The notes under the pieces: model-generated
The model's input: only the letters and a program-made list of their open reading frames with translations
Told to the model about the DNA's origin: nothing
Databases searched by the model: none
Translations under genes and position numbers: made by a program
Shown here: positions 55,778 through 64,000 of the stretch, piece by piece
How the letters are laid out: each line of letters opens with the position of its first letter
How positions within the stretch are numbered: position 1 is the first letter of the stretch
Assembly (NCBI GenBank): GCA_037954325.1
Contig: JBBMNZ010000030.1
Location: forward strand, 2,917,501 to 2,981,500
Direction: 5' to 3'
DNA: 64,000 bases
DNA from: Fistularia commersonii
Taxonomy: Eukaryota; Chordata; Actinopteri; Syngnathiformes; Fistulariidae

Positions 55778-57997
55778 ATGGAGGACGCCATCAACACCCT
55801 GGTCGCGCAGTTCAAGACCTTCGCCGGGAGGGACGGTTCCTCCAGCACCCTGAGCAGGGAGGAGTTCACCACCCTGGTGACGGCTCAGCTGCCCAACTAT
55901 GTCAAGGTGCGAGAGTTGACGATTCAAAATTTTAAAATGTACACTTTAGTGACGGTGAGACGTTTACGTGCAGTCAGGGGAGGCAGGAGAGGCAGTGACT
56001 CACTTGCTGAAAAATGTCAAATGAAAAAAAAAAAAGTTCAATGGTACACTGCTCCAAAAAAATTAAGGGAACCCTAAAATAACACATCGTAGATCTGAAT
56101 GAATGAAATATTCTTATTCTTTGTGCTGACAACAAAATCACAGAAAAATGATCAATGGAAATAAAATGTATGAAACCATGAAGGTCTGGATTGGAGTCAC
56201 ATTCCAAATGAAAGTGGAAAAACACACAACAGGCTGATCCATTGTTGATGTAATGTCCTTAAAACAAGTCAAAATTAATTTGTTGCTTCCAAAGTGGACA
56301 GTTTGATTTCACAAAAGGGTAATTGGCTTGGAGCTACATCGTGTTGTTTAAGTGTTCCTTTGAATTTTTTTGAGCAGTATATTGATCAGTGATTTACACT
56401 ATAAAGGTATTTTTCATTTAACATCACCGATTTTTTTTTTAATTCAAAATGGCTGGATTTTCACATTTTCTGTTCAAATACTGAGGAGAGACGTGCGGTG
56501 AGGCCGCAGACTGTTGAGCCTCAACGTAGGTTGACTGCTGGCACGCTCTGCACTAAAACCGTATTACTGGCAGTATTAAGATAGTTTAAATGTTTTGCTA
56601 TATGAACTACATTTCAGATGTACACTGTTTTTTGTCAATACCTGTATGCACGTTATTAGTTTCTTGTGCCAAGCGATCATAAAACGGCTGCAAAGAGCCA
56701 CTAAGTGAGGCACGCAGTTCTCCTGCCTCACGGTAGGGGGCGCTCATGATTCCAAGGAAGTCCTCTTACGACTCCTCGGCTACAAATACAAAAAACACAT
56801 GTTTGTAAATGTGATTGTGCTGAAGTCAGTGCCTCGGCAGCCATGAACCTCAGTGCATGCTACCAGTTCACATCCACTTGTGCTTTTCCAAAGTGCTTTC
56901 TGCGCACTGTTCCCTCTAATTTTTCATATGTCCGGGCATACAGACAACCAGACCACTGTAAGCAACATTAGATGTGCGCGCTGTGGCCACACACTAGTAT
57001 CACACCTGGGATCATCACTTCCATTTAGTCCATATTTTTCCATCAGAAAAAAACGACTTTAGCTTCACTGCGTGTTTTGCAGAGCAAACCTTTCTCACTC
57101 GAAAAAGAAAAAAATCTCACCCAGTTTCACCACTTGTCCTTCTATTTGCCATTACAAACTTAAAAGAACCGCAATTCTTTTTTCCTTTGGTTTGGTGAGT
57201 TGACATCACATTCACTGCCTGCTCGTTTCGCCATGATAAGGGGTTAGCATATCAGCATTAGCGTCTCTTAAGAATAAGAATAAGAACAACTTTATTTATT
57301 CCGAGGGAAATCGTTGTAACAATAATAGATAATAGTTGGACATTGTATAAACAGTATAAAAAAGGGGGGGGAGAATAAGAAATACAAATAAACTATACAA
57401 ATAAATACAAATAATAATATAAGAATAAGAACAACTTTATTTATCCCGAAGGAAATCGTTGTGCCAGAGTTTCAAGTAAAACATAACAATAATAAATAAT
57501 AGTAGGAAATTGTATAAACAGTATAAAAAAGGGGGAGAATAAGAAATGCAAATAAAACTATACAAATAAATACAAAAAATAATACAAATAAAACTTTAAA
57601 GTGTCTAAGTAACAAGTAACTTAACTCCGCCACACTGTTATTATTGTCATATACTTTGTATGAGCAATGCGGTGATTGGCTGCGGAGCGTAATTGCATCG
57701 TATCGTATGATTGGCTGGACACCTGTCACTCAAGGAGTTACACAGCAAAATGAGACAGACAAAAATGTCACATATCGAATTCATTTGCAGAGCGCTCACT
57801 GCGCTGGATCTGAGCAGCAGGCGTTAGAAAACGCTTTGCGAGCATGCTACATTTTCTCTAAATCCCCCTTCTGCACGTCGAACCTGCAGCCGCGGCTCGT
57901 GCACGCCCTCCAACGCAAGCGGATGCCTTTTCACGGCGTCTCGTGCACTTCCAGGGAGAAAAGGCGTTTAGCTACTAAATTTTCCTGACCTGAATAT

Positions 57998-58039
<42 letters not shown>

Positions 58040-58606
58040 GTTTGGTAGATTCCTGCATCACTCACGTGTGTTGCAACAGCTGCTCCAGTTTTGTGATGCA
58101 ATTTTAAGCCAAGTTGGATTCTACGAATTCATTCATTCATCTTCCATCCTCCTTATCTTGCACTCAGATGTACTTCGGAGATATCCTGATGTTTTGTTTT
58201 TGTTTTAAAGCCGACAAGAGGAAGAGCTAAAATAAAAAAGAAAACGCTTTTCTGTTGCCTCTTAAAACAGCAAGATTTATTCACATCATCAAAAGTTTGA
58301 TGCTTTCGAGGGAAACCAGGAAGTTTATATAAAATAGATCCGATCCTTCCCTCTGGAACCATCGCCGATGCACATTCATTCATTCATTCATTCATTCATT
58401 CATGTTAGCATGTAGCGGTTAGCTTGTAGCTAACCAGTGAGCTACTTGTAGCTAAGTGCTACATGCTAATAGCTGACGTGCTACAATCGAAGCTTTAATA
58501 TCCATTTACTCTGAAACTGCTTTTTGCGAGTTTGTTTACAAAGGAGCTTTTTCCTGCGTCCTGTTAGCATCAACAACCAACAGGTGGCAGCTCGTGATTC
58601 ACACGC

Positions 58607-58648
<42 letters not shown>

Positions 58649-58785
58649 AGGCCGCCGGCGACCCCGCTGCTATCGAGGCGCTGATGGCCTCCCTGGACGA
58701 AAACAATGACGGCGAGCTGACGTTCTCCGAGTTCTGGCAGCTGATTGGAAGCCTTGCAGGCAAGAAGGCCGGCCTGGGCCCGTAG
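55778..58785 (+). CDS. S100 calcium-binding protein, S100A13/A14/A16-like, 2 coding exons, 87 aa
   Basis: Seen: coding exons 55778-55906 (43 codons) and 58651-58785 (44 codons plus TAG), phase 0, GT-AG. Residues 16-29 form the 14-residue S100-type N-terminal pseudo EF loop (ends in E29 before F30). Residues 59-70 (DENNDGELTFSE) form a canonical EF-hand loop with D59, N61, D63 and E70. The following FWQLIGSLA resembles the Y/F-W-x-L-I-G seen in S100A13, A14 and A16, with A13 the closest by memory (SLDxNxDxEL). Family knowledge: S100 proteins are small dimeric calcium sensors, cytosolic or released by nonclassical export; S100A13 takes part in export of FGF1 and IL-1alpha. It is followed by AATAAA at 58870-58875 and preceded by a TATA promoter. 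Family membership is certain; the exact subtype needs a tree. Confidence 0.93.
56045..56381. mobile_element. Tc1/mariner-type MITE with TA target site
   Basis: The left end is TA-CACTGCTCCAAAAAAATT and the right end, reverse-complemented, is TA-TACTGCTCAAAAAAATT, so imperfect terminal inverted repeats start at TA dinucleotides on both sides. The element is ~337 bp with no reading frame. The ends match a widespread vertebrate/fish mariner-like nonautonomous family whose ends read ACTGCTCAAAAAAATT. Confidence 0.8.
57272..57600 (+). repeat. Tandemly duplicated interspersed-repeat head (AACTTTATTTATCCC family)
   Basis: The unit beginning AAGAATAAGAACAACTTTAT occurs at about 57272 and again at 57422, each followed by the GAAATCGTTGT and GTATAAACAGTATAAAAAAG segments; the period is ~150 bp. 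A third relative lies at 21297 in this window. The head is a common teleost repeat, probably the antisense 3' end of a non-LTR element. Confidence 0.75.
58608..58646 (+). repeat. (GT)19 microsatellite at a splice acceptor
   Basis: The GT run ends 4 bp before the CAG acceptor of the last S100 exon, so it takes the place of the normal pyrimidine tract. Confidence 0.97.
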
Positions 58786-58813
58786 CCACCAACTCCTACC
58801 GGCCGGCCCAGCA

Positions 58814-58816
<3 letters not shown>

Positions 58817-58859
<43 letters not shown>
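58817..58859 (+). repeat. (GT)n in the S100 3'UTR
   Basis: About 43 bp of GT dinucleotides lying 31 bp after the stop codon and just before the AATAAA poly(A) signal. Confidence 0.97.
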
Positions 58860-58860
<1 letters not shown>

Positions 58861-58869
58861 CAGCTTCAA

Positions 58870-58875
58870 AATAAA
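58870..58875 (+). terminator. Poly(A) signal of the S100 gene
   Basis: AATAAA 85 bp after the stop codon, followed by a GTGTCCTGGTGTGG-type GU-rich element. Confidence 0.8.
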
Positions 58876-59157
58876 GGTGTCCTGGTGTGGAGCCTTCAGC
58901 CGCCAACATCTCCTGCCTCCTGTTCTTCTTCCACCTCCACAGCCGCCTCTGATCTGCCCAATGGCACAAATCACGCTGGAAGTATTCTGGGATGTTCGGC
59001 CCGATCTCTGTCGCCTAGGCAACGTCACGCCTGAAGCCAGAGGGCCTCCGGCTTTATTTATCTGTCTTTACGTTGCGCAACGGGTTGAGACTTTCGACTA
59101 GACGCACGATTACACACACATATGTGTATGTTCATGAGTCAAAGTGAAAATGAGTCA

Positions 59158-59201
59158 AAATATGTGCGAGTGTGTGTGCGTGTGCGTGTGTGCGTGCGTG
59201 C

Positions 59202-59281
<80 letters not shown>

Positions 59282-59340
59282 TGCAGCCACAAAGCGCTTG
59301 AACACGTGATCTACATTCATATTGTCCAATGAATGTGTGT

Positions 59341-59400
<60 letters not shown>

Positions 59401-59459
59401 TGCAGCCACAAAGCGCTTGAACACGTGATCTACATTCGTATTGTCCAATGAATGTGTGT

Positions 59460-59545
<86 letters not shown>

Positions 59546-59547
59546 AG
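59158..59547 (+). repeat. Compound GT array with two 60-bp non-GT islands
   Basis: Long GT runs (about 59205-59280, 59344-59399 and 59463-59542) alternate with an almost identical island (ATGCAGCCACAAAGCGCTTG...) at 59281-59340 and 59400-59459, a 119-bp unit duplication. A diverged version of the island (ATGCAGCCACAGGGACC...) also lies in GT-rich DNA at 53178-53227. Confidence 0.93.
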
Positions 59548-60752
59548 TCCCCTCCTCTCCTTCCCTCCCTTCCTTTCCTCCCCTCCTCCCCCTTTCCTCC
59601 CTGCCTCCTTTCCTCCTTTCTTTTTTCCTCTCCTTCATCTCCTTTCCTCTTCTCCTTCCCTTCTGTATTCCCCTCTTTCCCCTCTTTTCCACCATTCCTT
59701 CCCTCCCATCCTTCCTTCATTCCTCTCCTTCCCTCCTATATTCCCCTCCCCTCCTTCCCCTTCGTTCCTCCATTCCTCTCCTTTCCTCCCCTCCTTCCCA
59801 ACCTCCTTTTCTCCTCTTCTCCCTCCCTTTCTTTCCTCTCCTACCCTCCTTTCCTCATCTCCTTTTTTCCTCCTCTTCTCTCCTTTCCTTCTCCACTCCC
59901 CTTCAATCCCCCCTTCCCTCCTGTACTCCCTTCCTCCATTCGTCTTCCCTCTTATATTGCCCTTCCCTCCTTCCTCCTTTCCTCTCCTTTCTCCTCTCTT
60001 TCCCTTCTGCATTCCTCTCCCTCCGTCCCATTCTATCCTTTCCTTCCCTCCGATATCCCCCTCTTCTCCTTCCCCCCTTCTCTCACCTCCTTCCTCATCA
60101 TCTTCCCTCCTTTCCTCATATATTCCCCCTCCTTTCTCCTCACCTTCCTTCCTATATCCCCCTCTTTTCCTTCCCTCCTTTCCTCAAATCCTTCCCTCCT
60201 ATACTCCCTTCTTCCATTCGTCTGCTTCCCTCCTCTCCCCTTCTCTCCTTCTGTCCTATATTCCTTTCCCCTTCTTTCCTCTCCTTCCTTCCTATATCCC
60301 CCTCTTTTCCTTCCCTCCTTTCCTCTAATCCTTCCCCACTTCCCCCCTATACTCCCTTCTTCCATTTGTCTCCTTCCCTCCTCTCCTCCTCTCCCCTTCA
60401 TTCCTCCATTCCTTTCCTTCCCTCACCTCCTTCCTCATCATCTTCCCTCCTTTCCTCATATATTCCTCCTAACCTCCTTTTCTCCTCTCCTTCCCTCCTA
60501 TATCCCCCTCTTTTCCTCCCCTCCTTTCCTCACATCCTTCCCCACTTCCCTCCTATACTCCCTTCTTCCATTCGTCTCCTTCCCTCCTCTCTCCTTCCGT
60601 CCTATATTCCCTTCCCCTTCTTTCCTCTCCTTCCTTCCTATATCCCCATCGTTTCCTTCCCTCTGTTCCTCAAATCCTTCCCTCACCTCCTTCCCCACTT
60701 CCCCCCTTATACTCCCTTCTTCCCTCCTCTCTTACTCCCCCCTTCATTCCTC
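59548..60752 (+). repeat. 1.2-kb polypyrimidine tract (CT-rich strand)
   Basis: About 1,205 bp that is almost wholly C and T on the plus strand, interrupted mainly by short ATAT, ATTC and ATC pieces. Motifs such as TATATCCCCCTCTTTTCC and ATACTCCCTTCTTCCATT recur at irregular spacing, showing minisatellite-like growth. Long Ser/Pro/Phe reading frames across it are by-products of composition. Confidence 0.95.
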
Positions 60753-61005
60753 TAAAAACCCCACGCAGGGCGAAGCCAAAGAAAATCTCCGCCATAAACC
60801 CTAAATACGTGTTATGACACCTTCTTCTCCTTCCTTCCTTCCTTCCTTCCTTCCGTCTTTGAGAGTGCAAAGACCAGACATCCCCCTCCCTTTTTTTTTA
60901 TATTTAATTTATTTTATTTCCTGAGTTAGCAACTTGCACCTTTCCTCTCACTCACTGTTCGTAAGTATGCAGTACCACATTCCACCACAGGGTGGCGTGA
61001 AACCA

Positions 61006-61465
61006 ACTGTGATTAGCTTGCCGGTCACAGCATTAGCATTAGCATTAGTGTCGGCGGCAAAGAGGTTGGACGCCGGTAATGTGGCTAATGTCTGTGTTAC
61101 AGGTAAAGAGTTGTAACGACACGTAAATAGGTAGAAACGAGCGAAAGAGTACCGGTGAAGTCAGTGAATGGCCGTTTAACTTGTAGGGTTGAGGTCGACA
61201 GTAGCTTGGGTAGTGCTAATAGCATGCGATCGCTAGCCACTAAGCTAACTGTAGCTTCGTGGCGGGACTACTGTGTGTTGGAGCCGAGTGTCGGTTTGGA
61301 ATATGTGTAAATGTACGTGTGCGAAGGGGTAATGGGAGAAATTGCTATACTGGTTTTGTAAATAAGGAAAACTGTGATTAGTTTGCCGAGACGCGGTCAC
61401 AGCATTAGTTCAGTGCTGTGTCGGCGGCAAAGAGGTTGGACGCCGGTAATGTGGCTAATGTCTGT
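61006..61465 (+). repeat. Dispersed direct repeat of ~90 bp (two copies 370 bp apart)
   Basis: Copies at 61006-61095 and 61371-61465 share ACTGTGATTAG, GGTCACAGCATTAG and TCGGCGGCAAAGAGGTTGGA followed by CGCCGGTAATGTGGCTAATG. The DNA between (61096-61370) is unique. Neither copy has a recognised coding or RNA signal. Confidence 0.85.
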
Positions 61466-61528
61466 CAAAGCCGAAAATATAACCGGCAACACCGACACAC
61501 TGACTCATCATCAATCACGCATGCAACA

Positions 61529-61612
61529 CTTCCTTCCTTCCTTCCTTCCTTCCTTCCTTCCTTCCTTCCTTCCTTCCTTCCTTCCCTCCTTCCCTCCTTC
61601 CCTCCCTCCGCT
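61529..61612 (+). repeat. (TTCC)n array
   Basis: About 56 bp of perfect TTCC, continuing as TTCCC/CTCC variants up to the CGCTGCGCTACG sequence. Confidence 0.95.
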
Positions 61613-61639
61613 GCGCTACGCTCTTCCAGGTACACGCCC

Positions 61640-61862
61640 TTTTGACTTGTCAGGGGTGGGAGTGGGCGGGAGTTTTAAGGAAGAAAAGAGAGAGAGACAG
61701 AGAGAGAGAGAGGGAAACAAATCACGGAAGAGGCGTCTTGGTCTTTCGAGTTTGTCAACTTCTAAGCGGACGGTCGGGAGAGAGAGAGAGAGGGAGAGAG
61801 AGTGGGCTTTCGTCCGTGCACATTCTTCCACGCGTCCCTCGAAACCACGCAGACGCGGACCG
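61640..61862 (+). other. Possible noncoding first exon of the second S100 gene
   Basis: A GA-rich, then GC-rich segment ends in the strong donor CCG|GTGAGT at 61862/61863. The next convincing acceptor (TCCGGCAG before 63260) begins the exon carrying the S100 start codon. A noncoding first exon is normal for S100 genes. No TATA box is apparent, so the start of this exon is a guess. Confidence 0.35.
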
Positions 61863-62295
61863 GTGAGTTCAGCGCGTCTTTCTCTCCTCCTTCCACTTCT
61901 TTTCTTCTCCTCCACAGGTTTCCACTCCAGTTCTGCCACGTTTCGACGTCCCCCCTCCTCCTCCACCTCCTCCCTCCCTCTCTCCTTCTCTCTAACTCTT
62001 TCTTTCTCTTCCCGCCGGTGAAACATATAAAAACCGAACTTCCTCTTTTTGTGTAATAACTGTGTAATAACCCGGTAATAAAGTAGTTATTACTCAGGGG
62101 CCGTGGGTGGGGGGGTGGGGGTTCGGGATAGGCTCGTAGTTTTCTCGGGGTGTCGATCCGGTTCCGGGGGGGGAAGTTCCGGTTTGGGTTCGGGAACCAA
62201 GAAACGGAGGATGTGGCGCGTCAGGTCGCGCGTAAAGGCGCAGCCCGGTTGCGACGGGGTTTTATGGGTGGGGTGTGTGCGGGAGGGGGTGTCCT

Positions 62296-62341
<46 letters not shown>

Positions 62342-63259
62342 CACTTTACGTCCGAACTTGTTCCTCCGTTAATATTTGATGGTACGCGCGCAACGGATCA
62401 CGTTCGGCACCGGGAAACGAGAAACCTCCGGTTGTAGTCCTGCGTGGTTAATTATTTCTGAGGCTTTTTTTTTGCGTGGATGTGGGTGGGAGAGTGGGGT
62501 GGGGAGTGTGTGTGTGTGTTGGGGGTGTTGAGACAAATAACCCGGATTAGTTTGCTCCCCCACCCGCGCGACTCCCCTCCCCCGGACACGGTGACGTGTG
62601 CCGCCGTGTGACGCCAGCCGTGGAACGAGGGCACGCGGCGTCCGTGAATAATTCAGGCTCATGCATGTGCACCAGACACGTCAAGCCGGCGTGCAGGGAG
62701 GGGGAAGGGGGGGGGGGGGGGCGGGGGCGGTCACCCATCGGATGTAGGTATGTGTATCTTAACCTCACTTCCGGCGTGCACCGTCCTGCTGTCACTCCCG
62801 GGGTCACGGGGTCAAACACGGCGTGACATAGTGGACGTGAACGGGCGTCACGTCACGGGCACAGCGGGTGTCCGGTGGCGGCGGGGTGGGGGGGGTCGGA
62901 GGCACCGCGCTCCGGTAATTTACACACCTGGTTCCGTCGGCCTCGGGGCGCCGCCATGTTTGTTCGCTTCACGGCCGGCGGAGGCCCTCGACGGCGACGG
63001 GCTTTTCGACGTCCGAATGAAAACGAAGCGACAGACGGGTAGCGGGCCGTGCCGGCGGAAACCCGAGCCGGCGCTCTCCGGACCGGATCAGGTGACCTAT
63101 CAAAGATCAGAACTTCCATTGTACGTCTCAATCACTGTCTCACGTCACCGCCCCCCCCCCCCCAAACACCTGAACCCGCGTCCTTCGCCGGGCTGACACC
63201 AGGAGATCCTCTCTTTTATTTTCCACTGAATGTGATCCTCGTCTTTTTCTCTCCGGCAG
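61863..63259 (+). other. GC-rich probable intron/intergenic DNA before the second S100 gene
   Basis: CpG-rich with G runs (62172, 62706-62724) and a C run (63151-63163). I see no exon besides the flanking candidates. A second possible promoter is not excluded. Confidence 0.5.
62299..62339 (+). repeat. (CA)n microsatellite
   Basis: About 20 CA dinucleotides in GC-rich DNA between the candidate noncoding exon and the first coding exon of the second S100 gene. Confidence 0.97.
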
Positions 63260-63270
63260 AGAGCGGAGTC

Positions 63271-64000
63271 ATGGAGGCCGCCATCCAGACCGTGGTGAAG
63301 GTCTTTCTGAAGTCCAGCAAAGGCAAGGAGGGTCTGGGGAAGAAGGAGTTCCAGAGCCTGGTCAAGTCCCAGCTCAGCAACATCCTGACGGTCAGCGGCC
63401 GCTCCTCCGGTTTTCTCTCTCGTAGTAGGAAAACGGATCCGATACGGTAGAATGACATCGGCGGCGTTATGATGTAAACGGAGCCGCCGTCGGAGGGTCC
63501 TTTTGCTCGTCACGTACGGCGATTTCACCGGCGAGAGTCGGCCTCGGGTTACGCCGCCGCCGCCGCCCTGCTAATTGTCTCCGTGTGGCTCCTCAGGGCA
63601 CGGAGAGCAACGAGGAGGTCAACAACATGGGCCAGGGGCTGGACTCCAACCAGGACGGCAAGGTGGGCTTCGAGGAGTACATGAAGCTGGTGGGCTACCT
63701 GGCCGTCACGCTCAGCGAGCAGCGCGGCTCCAAGAAGGACGAGCCGGCCCAGAACGCCGCCTCCGGACAGGTGGCGCAGAGCGCTAAAGAGGAGGAGGTA
63801 CCGGAGGCGGCGGTCACGGCGGCGGCGGCGGAGATCAAGCCGGAGGCGGAGGAGGACAAGGCGGAGGCGGCGCCGGAGGTCAAGGTGGAGGCCAACGCGT
63901 CCGGGATGGTGGAAGTGAAGCTGGAAGCGAAGGCTGAGGAGGAGACGCAGCCCGAGGCGCCCAAAGCGGAGGAGGTGGCGGCGGCGGCGGCGGCGGCGGC
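63271..64000 (+). CDS. S100 family protein with long Ala/Glu/Lys/Pro-rich tail (3' end outside window)
   Basis: Seen: coding exons 63271-63390 (40 codons) and 63597 to the window end in phase 0, giving at least 174 residues. The N-terminal half MEAAIQTVVKVFLKSSKGKE has a shortened pseudo EF loop, about three residues shorter than in the neighbouring S100. Residues 56-67 (DSNQDGKVGFEE) are a canonical EF loop with D56, N58, D60 and E67, followed by YMKLVGYLA. After residue ~84 the reading frame does not stop: it runs through at least 90 residues rich in A, E, K, P and V, with EVK-x-EA-like repeats, ending in polyalanine from a GCG repeat. Ordinary S100 proteins end at 90-110 residues. The tail stays in the exon's frame and has no stop, so it is probably real. 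Subtype unresolved. Confidence 0.85.

Larger units (their letters stand above)
55907..58650 (+). other. S100 intron 2
   Basis: A 2.7-kb phase-0 intron containing a mariner-like MITE (56045-56381), a duplicated repeat head (57272-57600), (CA)18 at 58001-58036, a SINE tail remnant near 58120-58165 and (GT)19 at 58608-58646 directly against the acceptor. The middle (56400-57260) has the feel of old interspersed repeat but I cannot name it. Confidence 0.8.

Noticed and set aside
59441..60804. Frames of 295-450 residues rich in Pro, Ser and Phe
   Set aside because: Composition artefacts of the GT array and the pyrimidine tract; no start context, domain or splice structure.

Overview
The window is nuclear DNA of a ray-finned fish, most likely a spiny-rayed teleost. 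The evidence is intron-split genes with GT-AG junctions, very dense CA/GT microsatellites, teleost-type SINE, LINE and DNA-transposon families, and protein matches to vertebrate CKS1B, PBXIP1 and S100. The species cannot be named from the sequence. Four protein-coding loci are supported, all in the right-hand 26 kb. Nothing here looks bacterial, plasmid-borne or viral, and I see no new multi-gene system; the unusual material is in gene details, promoters and repeat architecture.

Layout. 1-38 kb: no recognisable exon. It is GC/CpG-rich DNA with AT-rich, homeodomain-motif-like islands that resemble conserved non-coding elements. Mixed in are a ~58-bp minisatellite, a 1.3-kb GAT tract closed by a piggyBac-type MITE, a ~180-bp satellite, a pogo/Tigger-like transposon carrying a nested hAT element, SINE copies with hugely expanded internal tetranucleotides, and a 0.6-kb GGAT array. 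38.0-41.0 kb: cks1b on the minus strand (3 coding exons, 78 aa), with a CCAAT/CHR cell-cycle promoter. 41.5-44 kb: repeats and unassigned DNA. 44.1-52.3 kb: CpG-rich promoter and pbxip1 on the plus strand (9 coding exons, 721 aa), with a 286-bp tandem repeat in its first coding intron. 53-55.5 kb: likely 3'UTR/intergenic DNA with a 42-bp inverted repeat and an ETS-site palindrome. 55.6-58.9 kb: a complete TATA-driven S100 gene (87 aa). 59-61.6 kb: GT arrays, a 1.2-kb pure-pyrimidine tract and TTCC repeats. 63.3-64.0 kb: a second S100 gene with a long Ala/Glu/Lys/Pro tail, cut by the window edge.

How the genes relate. cks1b and pbxip1 are divergent neighbours. From general knowledge CKS1B and PBXIP1 also lie close and divergent on human 1q21.3, separated there by PYGO2 and SHC1, which I do not find here. 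The S100 cluster is on the same human chromosome band but over 1 Mb away, so the fish arrangement looks like a compacted or rearranged version of this block. The genes act separately: CKS1 in Cdk/SCF-Skp2 cell-cycle control, PBXIP1 as a PBX-interacting, microtubule/membrane-associated scaffold related to CCPG1, and the S100s as small calcium sensors.
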